A program made the position numbers and the translations under genes. This document shows, piece by piece, positions 18,623 through 27,899 of a stretch of 64,000 nucleotides of DNA (positions are counted from its first letter, which is position 1; each line of letters starts with the position of its first letter). The DNA comes from Octadecabacter sp. B2R22. GTDB taxonomy: Bacteria; Pseudomonadota; Alphaproteobacteria; Rhodobacterales; Rhodobacteraceae. The notes beneath the pieces were generated by a model, which was not told the DNA's origin, did not search any database, and worked only from the letters and a program-made list of their open reading frames with translations. Location: positions 768,306 to 832,305 of the forward strand of contig NZ_JAHKQJ010000007.1 of assembly GCF_018861045.1 (NCBI RefSeq), in the 5' to 3' direction.

Positions 18623-19284
18623 AACCAGTTTATTTTCACGGCGTTCCGGGTTGGCACGATGAGGTCACATTCGCGGGTGTGTCACCGCATGCGCTTTTGC
18701 CAGAAGAACAGGCAACACCTGACGCGAAGCTGATCGCTTTTTCCCTAGGGGCACACCGCGCGTTGAAATACGCAGCTCACAATGGCGCACGCGGCATTGT
18801 CTTGATTGCCCCAGCCGCCCCGCTAACACTTGGGGATTTCCTGCCACATATGGACGGTGCACCCGTTTTTCGCGCAGCAGCCAAATCGCGGCTTGGTCTG
18901 GTCTCTTTCGGTCAATCCTTAATGGCACGTTACGCGCCGGGCTTGCTGCGCCGCGTCCTGCTTTCCAATGCCGCGCCTGCGGATCTGGCCCTTTTCGCCA
19001 CCAAAGACGCACAAGTTCAGCTCACGGCCCTGCTGCGCCAAAGCATGGTTAGCCGACGCGCGGACTATGTGGACGCTGTCATAGACTACGTGCAGGACTG
19101 GTCCCCGCTTTTGAAAGACGTCACCTGCCCCGTAACGATCTTTCACGGTAGCGCGGATACGTGGGCGCCCATTTCTATGGCCGATGCCCTGTGCCAACAC
19201 TTGCCCAATGCAACCCTGCACAGGTTACGAGACATGGGCCACTATAGTGCACTGGCCCATGTCCTGCCGAAACTGTTGAACTAG
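18610..19284 (+). CDS. Alpha/beta hydrolase
   Basis: The 224-residue protein has the hydrolase-fold landmarks: FHGVPGWHD near residue 9, the nucleophile elbow AFSLGAH (serine near 45), HGSADTWAP with the acid near 181, and GHYS with the catalytic histidine near 212. The nucleophile sits unusually close to the N-terminus, so the first strands are shortened. Substrate is unknown. It begins inside the end of the yjbR-like gene, which makes the two co-translated, and it ends against the convergent VOC gene with a four-base overlap of stops. Confidence 0.75.
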   Translation: MAPVKPVYFHGVPGWHDEVTFAGVSPHALLPEEQATPDAKLIAFSLGAHRALKYAAHNGARGIVLIAPAAPLTLGDFLPHMDGAPVFRAAAKSRLGLVSFGQSLMARYAPGLLRRVLLSNAAPADLALFATKDAQVQLTALLRQSMVSRRADYVDAVIDYVQDWSPLLKDVTCPVTIFHGSADTWAPISMADALCQHLPNATLHRLRDMGHYSALAHVLPKLLN

Positions 19285-19676
19285 TCGTACTGCACCACCT
19301 CAATTTCCAATCCATTGTCGTCCTGAAAATAGAACCGCCGTCCGGGTTCATAATCTGCATGGCTATGGCTCTCGAAGTTATGTGCCTTCACCTTTGCTTC
19401 GACCGCATCCAGATCATCCACCACAACGGCGATATGGTTCAATCCGGCCTTTTGATCGTAACTCACAACATCACCCTCAATCGGATCACCGCCCTTATTG
19501 TTATAAAGCGCGACGTAAGATGCCGTGTTGCCCACGTGTACGGAATAGCCGTCATGGATTGACGCGCCCTCCCAACGGATATGCCAGTCAAACAAATTAA
19601 CGAACAGGTCCGCTGTTGCCTTTGCGTCTTTCACAGTCACGTTCACATGTTCCAAATACGCCTTCGTAGCTGTCAT
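19281..19676 (-). CDS. VOC (glyoxalase/bleomycin-resistance) family protein
   Basis: The 131-residue protein is a single VOC unit made of paired beta-alpha-beta-beta-beta modules: LEHVNVTVKDAKATADLFVNLF at the start, LNHIAVVVDDLDAVEAKV in the second half, and FYFQDDNGLEIEVVQYD at the end. Metal-ligand positions of the fold are H10, H77 and E127. Such proteins isomerise, cleave or bind small molecules; the substrate is unknown. The promoter region shared with soxR carries a SoxR-type operator inside a 19-base spacer oriented toward this gene, so it is a likely SoxR target. Confidence 0.85.
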   Translation of the reverse strand: MTATKAYLEHVNVTVKDAKATADLFVNLFDWHIRWEGASIHDGYSVHVGNTASYVALYNNKGGDPIEGDVVSYDQKAGLNHIAVVVDDLDAVEAKVKAHNFESHSHADYEPGRRFYFQDDNGLEIEVVQYD

Positions 19677-19708
19677 CGTCTGTCTCCTTATTAATCTCGA
19701 CGACTCAC

Positions 19709-19739
19709 TTTGTAATTTCTAAAGTCCACTTTAGATCAA
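19709..19739 (-). promoter_or_regulatory. SoxR-type operator and long-spacer promoter of the VOC gene
   Basis: The 18-base perfect palindrome TCTAAAGTCCACTTTAGA (19718-19735) matches the E. coli SoxR box at 12 of 18 positions. On the minus strand it lies between TTGATC (19739-19734) and TACAAA (19714-19709), separated by 19 bases. A 19-base spacer spanned by a palindrome is the hallmark of MerR/SoxR-activated promoters. The soxR start is 16 bases away on the other side, so the site may also autoregulate soxR. Confidence 0.7.
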
Positions 19740-19750
19740 GGAGTAATTTC

Positions 19751-20182
19751 ATGTCTGGTTTGACCATCGGCGACCTTTCTGCGCGCACGGGCCTCGCGGT
19801 GTCGGCCATTCGGTTTTATGAAACCCACGGGATCGTCCACCCCGTACGCAACGCTGGTGGCCACCGTCGTTATGGCGCTCATGATCTAAGGCGCTTGTCC
19901 TTTGCGATGATCGCCCAGAAACTTGGTATCTCACTTGCCGACATTGCCAATCAGATGACAAACCTCCCTCGTCACAAAGCCCCCAGCAAATCGGACTGGG
20001 CCCGTGTTTCGACAGACATGCGAACAGACCTCAACGACCGGATCGCCCAGCTTGAATTGCTACGCGATCGCCTTGACGGTTGTATCGGCTGCGGCTGCCT
20101 AAGCCTGGACAGCTGCGCGCTGTATAACCCCGATGACAGCCGCGCCAATGAGGGGACAGGACCACGCGCACTTTTGCCGTGA
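19751..20182 (+). CDS. soxR: Redox-sensing MerR-family activator SoxR
   Basis: SoxR is a dimeric activator with a [2Fe-2S] cluster that is oxidised by redox-cycling compounds and then distorts long-spacer promoters. The 143-residue protein has the MerR winged helix at the N-terminus (IGDLSARTGLAVSAIRFYE), a dimerisation helix, and the cluster ligands C111, C114, C116 and C122 in the exact SoxR spacing C-x2-C-x-C-x5-C. It is divergent from the VOC gene with a SoxR-type box between them. No soxS is present, as expected outside enterics, where SoxR controls target genes directly. Confidence 0.95.
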   Translation: MSGLTIGDLSARTGLAVSAIRFYETHGIVHPVRNAGGHRRYGAHDLRRLSFAMIAQKLGISLADIANQMTNLPRHKAPSKSDWARVSTDMRTDLNDRIAQLELLRDRLDGCIGCGCLSLDSCALYNPDDSRANEGTGPRALLP

Positions 20183-20224
20183 TCTCCGATTGACACCGAC
20201 GCACTTCGCTGCTCACGTGCACCC

Positions 20225-21397
20225 ATGAAACTGTCACATCGCATCACCCATCTCACCCCCTCCGGCTCGGACGGCTGGGAAGTCTTTTACAAAGCCCGCG
20301 CCTTGGTCGCCGAGGGTGAACCGATCATCGAACTCACCATCGGTGAGCACGATATCCGCACACACCCTGACATTCTGACTGCGATGAACGAAAGCGCAAA
20401 AAGCGGTCATACGGGCTATGCCGCTGTCCCTGGCACGCTTGATCTGCGCAAAGCCGTTGCCGAACGAATAGAGGCACGCACCGGCGTCCCGACTACACAT
20501 GAAAACATCCTGATTACACCAGGCGGTCAGGCCGCCCTGTTCGCGACCCACAATGCGGTGTGCGACGAAGGCGACACCGCCCTGTTTATCGACCCCTATT
20601 ATGCCACCTACCCCGGTACGATCCGCGGCGTCGGTGCCATCCCGCAATCCATCCCCGCGCGTCCCGAAAACGGATTTCAACCCAGCGCGGCCGACCTGAA
20701 CGCCAATGCGGCTGGGGCGACAAGCCTGCTGGTCAACACGCCCAACAACCCGACGGGCGCTGTCTATTCTCTCGAAACACTGGCCGCGATTGCGGACACT
20801 TGTATTGCAAATGATCTTTGGCTGATCTCGGATGAAGTCTATGACACTCAAATCTGGGATGGCACTCACATCAGCCCGCGCGCCCTGCCCAACATGGCGC
20901 AACGCACATTGGTCGTCGGCTCCATGTCCAAAAGCCACGCCATGACAGGCAGCCGCGTCGGCTGGGTCTGTGGCCCCAAAGAGGTGATCGAACATATGAT
21001 CAACCTCGCCACCCACACCACCTATGGCGTGCCGGGTTATATCCAAGACGCAGCCCATTTCGCGCTGGGCCAAGGCACCCCATTAGAAGACGAAGTCTCC
21101 GCACCGTTTGCCCGTCGCCGTGAAATCACCGAACGCTTGATTGCAACCCAAAACGTGGTCAAAGCCAGCCCGACACAAGGCGCGATGTATGCCATGCTCG
21201 ACATACGTGCGACTGGCATGTCCGGATTCGACTTCGCCAATGACCTTCTCGACACGCATCAAATCGCGACCATGCCGGGCGAAAGCTTTGGCACCTCAGC
21301 CGCTGGTCACGTGCGCGTAGCTATGACGGTAGACGATGACAGCTACGACATCGCCCTGCACACTTTGCTCGATTTCGCAGCGACAAAGGTCCGCTAA
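20225..21397 (+). CDS. PLP-dependent class I/II aminotransferase
   Basis: This 390-residue fold-type I enzyme transfers amino groups from an amino acid to a 2-oxo acid. It has the LTIGEHDIRT opening, the GGQAALF phosphate/ring region, NTPNNPTGAVYS, SDEVYD and SMSKSHAMTGSRVGW with the PLP lysine near residue 236. The general look is aspartate/aromatic aminotransferase subgroup I-gamma; the exact substrate is not determined. It follows soxR by about 40 bases and has no strong ribosome site. A repeat element lies directly downstream. Confidence 0.88.
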   Translation: MKLSHRITHLTPSGSDGWEVFYKARALVAEGEPIIELTIGEHDIRTHPDILTAMNESAKSGHTGYAAVPGTLDLRKAVAERIEARTGVPTTHENILITPGGQAALFATHNAVCDEGDTALFIDPYYATYPGTIRGVGAIPQSIPARPENGFQPSAADLNANAAGATSLLVNTPNNPTGAVYSLETLAAIADTCIANDLWLISDEVYDTQIWDGTHISPRALPNMAQRTLVVGSMSKSHAMTGSRVGWVCGPKEVIEHMINLATHTTYGVPGYIQDAAHFALGQGTPLEDEVSAPFARRREITERLIATQNVVKASPTQGAMYAMLDIRATGMSGFDFANDLLDTHQIATMPGESFGTSAAGHVRVAMTVDDDSYDIALHTLLDFAATKVR

Positions 21398-21413
21398 CCA
21401 CGCCGCCCTTGCC

Positions 21414-21485
21414 TTTGTTTTATAAATACCTCGGGGGTCTGGGGGCTGGCCCACAGTGGATCGAAGGGGCGCAGCCCATTCGAAA
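21414..21485. repeat. Intergenic repeat, copy A
   Basis: This copy begins TTTGTTTTATAAATACC and continues TCGGGGGTCTGGGGG, then contains inverted TCGAA/TTCGA arms at 21461-21465 and 21479-21483. The same opening motif occurs at 33481 and, inverted, at 33334-33367. It sits between the aminotransferase gene and the PEP-mutase-like gene. Confidence 0.55.
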
Positions 21486-21500
21486 CGAAAGGACGCCGAT

Positions 21501-22313
21501 ATGACAACCTTTAGAAACCTACACAAACCGGGCCAACCGTTCATCCTTGCCAACGCTTGGGATGCAGGCTCTGCCAAGATGCTGAAATCTCTCGGCGCAC
21601 AGGCTATCGCCACGAGTTCTGCCGCCCATGCCTTTACACTTGGCCGTCCGGACGGGCTTGGCGTGACTCGTGACGAAGCACTCGCCCATGCCCAAGACCT
21701 CATCGCGGCGACCGGCCTTCCCGTTCAAGGGGATTTTGAAAACGGTTGGGGCGATGATCCCGATACCGTGGCAGAAACGGTCGGCCTTGCTGGCAAAGCA
21801 GGTCTGGCTGGTATCTGTATCGAAGACATCAAGCTGCCGACCCCTGATGCATATGATCGGGCTTTTGCGATTGAACGGATCAAGGCCGCCGCCGCCGCCG
21901 CCCGCGCATTGCCAAACGATTTTGTGCTCACCGCCCGCGCCGACGGCATCATGACGGATGCGTATGACATCGACGAGGCCATTGCCCGACTTCAGGGTTT
22001 TGAGGCTGCCGGCGCCGATTGCCTTTATGCACCTGTGCCCAAATCTATCGACGATGTCATTCGCATTTGCGCCTCCGTGACAGCTCCGGTGAATGTTCTG
22101 GTCGCGGGTCCGGTATATACAGCGGAAACGCTGCGCTCTTACGGTGCGATGGGGGCGGCACGGCTGTCCCTTGGTTCGGCATTGGCACGCGCAACACATC
22201 GTGTGATCCATGACGCCGCGCTTGAGATGTTTGGCGGTGGCGCGGCTGGGGGCAGTTTTTCCCTACTTGGGCAATCAATATCCGGTGATAAGGTGGACGA
22301 ATTACTCACCTAA
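21501..22313 (+). CDS. Isocitrate lyase/PEP mutase family protein
   Basis: The 270-residue protein is a short member of the isocitrate lyase/phosphoenolpyruvate mutase superfamily, TIM-barrel enzymes that make or break C-C or C-P bonds beside a 2-oxo acid with Mg2+. It shows NAWDAGSAKML near residue 18, GDFENGWGDDP near 76, GICIEDIK with the catalytic-loop region near 107, and LTARADG near 147. The active-site loop cysteine of true isocitrate lyase (KKCGH) is absent, so it is not AceA; methylisocitrate lyase-like or oxaloacetate/phosphono-type activities remain possible. The ATG at 21501 follows AAAGGA. Confidence 0.83.
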   Translation: MTTFRNLHKPGQPFILANAWDAGSAKMLKSLGAQAIATSSAAHAFTLGRPDGLGVTRDEALAHAQDLIAATGLPVQGDFENGWGDDPDTVAETVGLAGKAGLAGICIEDIKLPTPDAYDRAFAIERIKAAAAAARALPNDFVLTARADGIMTDAYDIDEAIARLQGFEAAGADCLYAPVPKSIDDVIRICASVTAPVNVLVAGPVYTAETLRSYGAMGAARLSLGSALARATHRVIHDAALEMFGGGAAGGSFSLLGQSISGDKVDELLT

Positions 22314-22324
22314 GGATTTTTCCA

Positions 22325-23167
22325 ATGATACGATTATTTGCCGTTTTGGCAGCTCTGATTTTCGCCAGCCCACTTACCGCCCAAACTTACCCAGACCGCA
22401 CAGCCGACGGCGTCAATGATTTCGCCGACATCATTGATGCTGGCACCGAAACACGGATCATCGAAAAACTCGCCGACATTGCAGACGGTCACGACACCGA
22501 AGTCGTGATCGTCACGCTCTCTTCAGTGCGCTTTTATGCCCAGAACACCGACATCGCGGAGTACGCCACAAACCTGTTCAACACGTGGGGCATCGGCGAC
22601 GCCGAGGCCAACACCGGCATCCTGATCCTTGTGTTTCGCGATGATGGGCTTATGCGCATCGAGACAGGCAGCGGATATGACGCCGCCGCCCTAGCACAAG
22701 TTGACCTCGTGGTGTCCGAGGACATCATCGGCCATTTCCGCGACGATGATTTCGCCCAAGGCCTAGAGGCTGGCGTTGACGGTCTGCTTGCGCGCTTGAT
22801 CGACCCGCCAGCGGCAAATGACACAGCGACTCCCACGACAGACACCACCGAAGGCTCCGGCGGCACGCTTTACTACATCCTTGGCGCGATCGTGGCCGGG
22901 ATTGCAGGCCTCGTCGGGCTGAACCGACGCAGTGCTGCGAAATTTGCAGCGCAGCCTTGTTCCAGCTGTGGCAAACCCGGGCTGGTAAAATCTCGCGAGG
23001 TATTGCGTGCGGCGACGTTAGAGACCGAAGGCGCAGGCGAAACCCGCATCACCTGCCCGTCCTGCGGCCATGTGGACGTGACCCCTTACACGATTTCAAA
23101 ATTGCGCCCTGAAGCCCCTAAAGGCGGCGGAAAGTCCGAAGGCGGCGGCACGACGGGCAAATTCTAA
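22325..23167 (+). CDS. TPM-domain membrane protein with C-terminal zinc-ribbon-like tail
   Basis: The 280-residue protein has a signal peptide (1-19), a TPM domain (TLP18.3/Psb32/MOLO-1; about 22-155) with VNDFADIID, TEVVIVTL and GILILVFRDDGLMRIETGSGY, then a low-complexity linker, a transmembrane helix (about 181-197) and a cytoplasmic segment with two CxxC pairs (CSSC near 216 and CPSC near 242) that could bind zinc. It ends in a GGG-rich tail, as in YgcG-type proteins. TPM proteins are linked to envelope quality control, but no single activity is established. It starts 11 bases after the previous stop. Confidence 0.82.
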   Translation: MIRLFAVLAALIFASPLTAQTYPDRTADGVNDFADIIDAGTETRIIEKLADIADGHDTEVVIVTLSSVRFYAQNTDIAEYATNLFNTWGIGDAEANTGILILVFRDDGLMRIETGSGYDAAALAQVDLVVSEDIIGHFRDDDFAQGLEAGVDGLLARLIDPPAANDTATPTTDTTEGSGGTLYYILGAIVAGIAGLVGLNRRSAAKFAAQPCSSCGKPGLVKSREVLRAATLETEGAGETRITCPSCGHVDVTPYTISKLRPEAPKGGGKSEGGGTTGKF

Positions 23168-23405
23168 CGAAAAACTGTAGAGCAGACCGCTTAGGTCTGC
23201 CCAAAAACGACCAAAGGTCGCAAAAGCGATAGAAACGCCCCAATTTCGGGGCAACGCTGACCTTATGAGATGTTGTGATGTCAACCAAACCACCAAGCCT
23301 ACACGCGTTTGCGTGACCATTGGCGCACGGCGTGGACGTGCGGCTCGTGGACGCCCTGAAGAGGTCTGACCACCCCTTTTAGACCTCCAATACAAGGCCA
23401 TTCAC
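23168..23405 (+). other. Structured 238-base leader region before the MttB-like gene
   Basis: No gene fits here. The stretch holds a series of small hairpins: GCAGACC/GGTCTGC (23182-23188 with 23194-23200), CGACC/GGTCG (23208-23212 with 23216-23220), GCCCC/GGGGC (23237-23241 with 23248-23252) nested in AGCG/CGCT, and a 7-bp stem GAGGTCT/AGACCTC (23361-23367 with 23381-23387) ending 18 bases before the start codon. It could be a cis-acting RNA leader. It does not match any riboswitch consensus that I can recall. Confidence 0.4.
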
Positions 23406-24956
23406 ATGAACGATTCCTCACCATCCCGCCGTCCTTCTCGCAGTGGTGGTCGCGCTGCGCGCCACGCGATGCGCTCCGCCCCCCTCACTGAAGACATGCG
23501 CCCGATCCGTGCGGGCATGACAGGTGGCACCTACAAACCGCTCAGCGAAGCCGATGTCCTTAAAATCCACGAAGCCGCCCTCACCGCCCTTGAAACCATT
23601 GGTCTGGCGGATGCCCCTGCCTCGGGTGTTGAAATACTAACGGGTGCGGGTGCGATCCTTGGCGACGACGGGCGCATCCGCTTCCCACGTGCCTTGGTTG
23701 AGGACATGCTGGCGAAATCTTGCAAAGACTTGACACTGCACGGTCGCGATCCGCGCCATGACCTCGATCTCTCGGGTCAGCGCGTTCATTACGGCACAGC
23801 TGGTGCTGCGGTTAATGTGGTCGACGTCGCTGGCAATAATTTCCGCGAAAGCACCCTGCAGGATATCCATGACGCTGCCCGAATTACCGATACCTTGGAC
23901 AACGTACACTTCCTACAGCGCCCTATGGTTGCGCGCGATATTACCGACAACTTGGAAATGGATTTGAATACCATCTACGCCTGTTGTTCAGGCACAACGA
24001 AACACGTCGGCACGTCGATTTCGGATCCGTCCCACGCGGCGCAATGCCTTGAAATGGCCTATGCCATTGCCGGTGGTGAGGCAAAATACCGCGAACGACC
24101 TTTCATTTCGATGTCCAACTGTTTTGTCGTCCCGCCGATGAAATTTGCCACCGAAAGCTGCGAAGCCATGGAGATTTGCATCAAGGGCGGTATGCCCGTG
24201 TTGCTGTTGTCCGCAGGCATGTCTGGCGCGACGGCCCCATCCACCATCGCAGGAGCAATCACCCAAGCCTGCGCGGAATGCCTAGCCGGAATTGTCTACG
24301 TCAATGCCATTTCACCGGGATATCCAGCTGTCTTCGGAACATGGCCGTTCGGGTTGGACTTGCGCACTGGCGCGATGACTGTCGGATCGGGCGAACAGGC
24401 CCTCCTTTCTGCAGGGTGCGCCCAAATGCATGCGTTTTATGGCGTTCCTGGTGGTGCAGCGGGCGGCGCAAGCGACAGTAAAATGCCCGATATGCAGGCG
24501 GGCTGGGAAGCCATGTGTTCCAATGTTATGGCCGGTCTCGCCGGCTGCAACATGATCTATGAAGCCGCAGGAATGCATGCGTCTTTGCTGGGTTTTTGCC
24601 TTGAAAGCCTGATCCTTGCAGATGATCTGATTGGACAAGCGCAACGCTGTGTGCGTGGCATTGAAGTCAATGATGAGACCCTCGCGCTGGATCAAATGGC
24701 CGAGGTTTGCATCGGTGGCCCGGGCCATTACCTTGGCACCGATCGCACCCTGTCTCATATGGAACGCGACTGCGTCTACCCTGCCCTTGGCAACCGGATG
24801 AGCCCGAAAGAATGGGCCGAAAACGACCGTCCTGATTTGATCGAACAGACGATCGCCAAGAAGGAACAAATCCTCGCGACACGTTCCGCCGCACGGTTTG
24901 ACCCTACCATCGACGCAGAGATCCGCGCACGGTTCAACATTCACCTTCCCGCCTGA
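23406..24956 (+). CDS. Trimethylamine methyltransferase (MttB) family, non-pyrrolysine type
   Basis: The 516-residue protein belongs to the MttB superfamily, which moves a methyl group from a quaternary or tertiary amine to a corrinoid protein. It has KPLSEADVLKIHEAAL, the GTAGAAVNVVD segment, MSNCFVVPPMKFA, and the long barrel core to GGPGHYLGT. The frame is uninterrupted, with no in-frame amber codon, so it is the widespread non-pyrrolysine branch (the branch that includes glycine betaine methyltransferase). The arginine/serine-rich first 35 residues are outside the domain. No corrinoid protein gene is adjacent. Cobalamin synthesis genes are elsewhere in the window. A structured leader precedes it and a strong hairpin follows. 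Confidence 0.85.
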   Translation: MNDSSPSRRPSRSGGRAARHAMRSAPLTEDMRPIRAGMTGGTYKPLSEADVLKIHEAALTALETIGLADAPASGVEILTGAGAILGDDGRIRFPRALVEDMLAKSCKDLTLHGRDPRHDLDLSGQRVHYGTAGAAVNVVDVAGNNFRESTLQDIHDAARITDTLDNVHFLQRPMVARDITDNLEMDLNTIYACCSGTTKHVGTSISDPSHAAQCLEMAYAIAGGEAKYRERPFISMSNCFVVPPMKFATESCEAMEICIKGGMPVLLLSAGMSGATAPSTIAGAITQACAECLAGIVYVNAISPGYPAVFGTWPFGLDLRTGAMTVGSGEQALLSAGCAQMHAFYGVPGGAAGGASDSKMPDMQAGWEAMCSNVMAGLAGCNMIYEAAGMHASLLGFCLESLILADDLIGQAQRCVRGIEVNDETLALDQMAEVCIGGPGHYLGTDRTLSHMERDCVYPALGNRMSPKEWAENDRPDLIEQTIAKKEQILATRSAARFDPTIDAEIRARFNIHLPA

Positions 24957-24963
24957 TCGCCTT

Positions 24964-24997
24964 GTTGCGCAGCCGTGGACAGGCCACACTGCGCAAC
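24964..24997. repeat. Long hairpin between the MttB-like and fusion genes
   Basis: Perfect 9-bp arms GTTGCGCAG (24964-24972) and CTGCGCAAC (24989-24997) enclose a further GTGG/CCAC pair (24975-24978 with 24984-24987). There is no T-run, so it may act as an RNA processing or stability element rather than an intrinsic terminator. Confidence 0.5.
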
Positions 24998-25018
24998 AGG
25001 TAACGACGGGAATCAAAC

Positions 25019-26737
25019 ATGGCAAAATGGCCCTTGGTCTTTGGGATCGGCCTGCCCCACAGCGGCGGGAAAATTCTGCCGGCCCTGTTTCAGGACAACG
25101 GGTATGCTTGGTCCCATTACATGGGCGGCAAACTGGCCGTTGATCTTGCCTACGCACAAGCAACTGATGGCGAACCGTTCAAGAAGTGGCCAAATGCGGT
25201 CGGATTTTCGGGACTTTACCGCACAGATAAACGTCATTTGCCAGCCTTGACCCCGCGCGACACTCTGGAATTCCTGATTGCCCGCTATCCGGACGCTTAT
25301 TTCATCCATACCCACCGCGATCCCGCCGATTGGATCACCGCAAGGTTCTTGGCCGACGGTGGCGACCACCGTGTGGCCAGCGCATGGCATGCCAAAACTA
25401 ATGAAGCGCAGGTACTCGATCATTGGGCCGCCGAACACGACGCCCATGCAGCGTTTTGCAAAGAGCGTTTGCGCGGGAAAAGGCGGTACCTTAACTTTAA
25501 TGTCACCACGGACCCTATTGAAAATATTCATGACTTTCTGAAACGAGACTTCGATCTCGCGCACGCAGAGGCGTTGCCTGACTTCGACGTGCTCGCCAGC
25601 GACGTTGAAACGGTTCTATCGTATGTTTCAAACCTCGAGGCGGCGCAGATCGCGCCTAAGAGTGACGCGAGCTTCACGCAGCATCTAATTGATTTTGCGT
25701 TAGAAAAACGTGGAAAAAAAGGCGTCGCAAAGGTGCTAAACGCCAATGCGGTTCATTGGCGAGACGATGGAACTTTCGCCAACCGCATGGCAGAGCCCAC
25801 GCGACTCGTTCAGGCCGAGAACGGAATGATTCTTACGGATGTCTCAAGCGGGTTGGACCGCGCCCAAGGCACCCTCACAGAGATGATCGCCCATGGGGTC
25901 AAACCACCTCTGTTTATTGACATGATGGACGCGCGGTTCTTGGGCACGCCCGACAATCGCACGCCGCCCCATCGCACGGTCGTATATAACCGTCGGATCG
26001 GGGCCAAGAACCTAACCCTTTGGCCGTTACCCGCCTATCACAGCCTGGCGCCAACGGGGGCGTCAGGTGGTTTCCCAGCGGATAAGATTGCGTTTGAAAA
26101 CAAGACCGACCGCTGTGTGTGGCTTGGCAATATGACGGGCCGCATGTCACCTGTTCTGGCGCCCGAAGGACGCACATTGCGCAGCGTTTACGGCATCCGC
26201 TCACAAGCACTCGATCTAACGCGCACCGCCCCCGAATGGGCTGATGTGATCGCCGACTTGATGTGCGTGCCACGATATAACCTTGTTAAATCCTTACGCG
26301 ATCATCCTGACTACGCGGTCGGGCTTGTCCTGCGAGACAAATGGAAACGTCTCGCCAAATCGCCCGCTTTCGTTGGCATGTCAGTTGCGAAACGCCCGCG
26401 TGAATGGTTTCATCAATTCCGCTATGTCCTGAGCATTTCTGGCAATGATACGGGGTCAAACTTTCTCTCAGCTGCGGCATCCAATTCATTGATCTTGAAA
26501 GAAGAAGACGGATGGGAGCTGTTCTACACTGACGCGTTCAAACCGTGGGTTCATTATGTGCCACTGGAGGAAGGCGCGCAGGATGTGGTCGAAAAGCTGG
26601 AATGGGCCCGCGCGCATCCCACGGAGTCCGCAGCAATGGCCCGCGCCGCGACTGAGGTTTACGACAAATTGGCCGATCCTGTTAATCGCGCCACCCTGCT
26701 GCGTGGCATTGCCGAACACTTGAACACGTCAGACTGA
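25019..26737 (+). CDS. Fusion: sulfotransferase-like domain plus GT90 (CAP10-like) glycosyltransferase
   Basis: The 572-residue protein has two parts. Residues 1-190 resemble a P-loop sulfotransferase: [21 protein letters not shown] in the 5'-phosphosulfate loop position and a [11 protein letters not shown] segment like the 3'-phosphate site (R-x-P). The loop reads HSGG rather than RSGT, so activity is uncertain. Residues 330-545 resemble GT90/CAP10 glycosyltransferases: [10 protein letters not shown], the [18 protein letters not shown] segment, SLILKEEDG and [10 protein letters not shown]. That family transfers sugars to polysaccharides or LPS. A joint role in making sulfated or decorated surface glycan is inferred. 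No membrane segment is seen. Its end overlaps the convergent anmK gene by nine bases. Confidence 0.7.
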   Translation: MAKWPLVFGIGLPHSGGKILPALFQDNGYAWSHYMGGKLAVDLAYAQATDGEPFKKWPNAVGFSGLYRTDKRHLPALTPRDTLEFLIARYPDAYFIHTHRDPADWITARFLADGGDHRVASAWHAKTNEAQVLDHWAAEHDAHAAFCKERLRGKRRYLNFNVTTDPIENIHDFLKRDFDLAHAEALPDFDVLASDVETVLSYVSNLEAAQIAPKSDASFTQHLIDFALEKRGKKGVAKVLNANAVHWRDDGTFANRMAEPTRLVQAENGMILTDVSSGLDRAQGTLTEMIAHGVKPPLFIDMMDARFLGTPDNRTPPHRTVVYNRRIGAKNLTLWPLPAYHSLAPTGASGGFPADKIAFENKTDRCVWLGNMTGRMSPVLAPEGRTLRSVYGIRSQALDLTRTAPEWADVIADLMCVPRYNLVKSLRDHPDYAVGLVLRDKWKRLAKSPAFVGMSVAKRPREWFHQFRYVLSISGNDTGSNFLSAAASNSLILKEEDGWELFYTDAFKPWVHYVPLEEGAQDVVEKLEWARAHPTESAAMARAATEVYDKLADPVNRATLLRGIAEHLNTSD

Positions 26738-27838
26738 CGGGCGCGACAGCGTTCCACCACCCACGGCGGCCGCAACGCCTGTGGTCCCGGGGGCGGACGT
26801 CGGCAGGCCTTTGGCAACCCGAACGGCCAAGAACGCAAAAGCCTGCGCTTCGAGCATATCACCGTCAAACCCTGCGTCTTCAATCGGCACGACAGGCAAA
26901 GAACAAACGTCCGTTAGCATTGCCATCAATACCGGATTTTTGCGCCCTCCACCCGTGACATAGATCCGGTCTGGGGGTGTTGGACAGGACGTCATGCCAT
27001 GGGCGACAGAGGCAGCACAGGCCATGGTCAATGTCGCGGCGGCGTCCGCATCCGCCAAGGGTGCAACGGCAGCGACCAGCCCCGCAAAGGCATCGCGATC
27101 AAGGGATTTGGGTGGCATACGATAAAAATAGGCGTGGTTCAAAAAGTCATCAACAATAGCTTGATTGACTGTGCCATTCGCGGCGAGTTCCCCATTCTTA
27201 TCATATGCTTGACCAAGTCGCGCCTGCATCAGGTCATTGATCGGTGCATTGGCCGGACCGGTATCAAACGCCAACAACGCGCCGTCGCTGTCAGGGTGCG
27301 GCAGGCTGGGGTCGATCCACGTGACATTGCCCACACCGCCGAGGTTCAGGATTGCGAGTGGGGCCTTTGCGTCCATCTTTTTAGCGAGCGCGAAGTGGTA
27401 AAACGGCGCAAGGGGCGCGCCCTCGCCGCCCATTTGAACATCCGCACTGCGAAAATCCCAAACGACCGGTTTGCCCAGTACCTCGGCCAATATAGCACCA
27501 TCACCCGTTTGATGGGTACGTGGCGCGCCCAACAGACCTTGGGGATCATGGGCCAATGTTTGGCCGTGAAAACCAACCAAATCCGCATTTTCAAAGCCTG
27601 ATAGCACTTGCGCATGAACGGTTTCGACAAGCTCGGACGCATCCGCGACATCATCTTCGGCCCATTTACCAAGAGCGGCGCGCAACACCCCTTGTTGGAT
27701 GTCTGTGTAGGGTAAAAATGCGCTGTCTTTGAACGCGAGTATGCGGTGACCGTCTGTCACGATCTCAGCGGCATCCACCCCGTCTAGCGATGTGCCAGAC
27801 ATGGCTCCAACGACACGCACCTGCTGATCTTTCAACAT
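26729..27838 (-). CDS. anmK: Anhydro-N-acetylmuramic acid kinase
   Basis: AnmK phosphorylates and opens 1,6-anhydro-N-acetylmuramic acid so that cell-wall sugar can be recycled. The 369-residue protein has the ATP-binding start [12 protein letters not shown] (11-22), [29 protein letters not shown] and [12 protein letters not shown], all in the order of the family. Cytoplasmic. No other recycling gene is adjacent. It is divergent from tyrS, 61 bases away. Confidence 0.95.
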   Translation of the reverse strand: MLKDQQVRVVGAMSGTSLDGVDAAEIVTDGHRILAFKDSAFLPYTDIQQGVLRAALGKWAEDDVADASELVETVHAQVLSGFENADLVGFHGQTLAHDPQGLLGAPRTHQTGDGAILAEVLGKPVVWDFRSADVQMGGEGAPLAPFYHFALAKKMDAKAPLAILNLGGVGNVTWIDPSLPHPDSDGALLAFDTGPANAPINDLMQARLGQAYDKNGELAANGTVNQAIVDDFLNHAYFYRMPPKSLDRDAFAGLVAAVAPLADADAAATLTMACAASVAHGMTSCPTPPDRIYVTGGGRKNPVLMAMLTDVCSLPVVPIEDAGFDGDMLEAQAFAFLAVRVAKGLPTSAPGTTGVAAAVGGGTLSRPSV

Positions 27839-27899
27839 GCTCTTTCCCTCTGCCCGAACGGACCCTATAGACTGCAGTGAACGCTAGCAGGAACTGACC

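Noticed and set aside
20234-21073. 279-codon minus-strand frame opposite the aminotransferase
   Set aside because: Antisense shadow; the plus-strand frame has all PLP-enzyme motifs.
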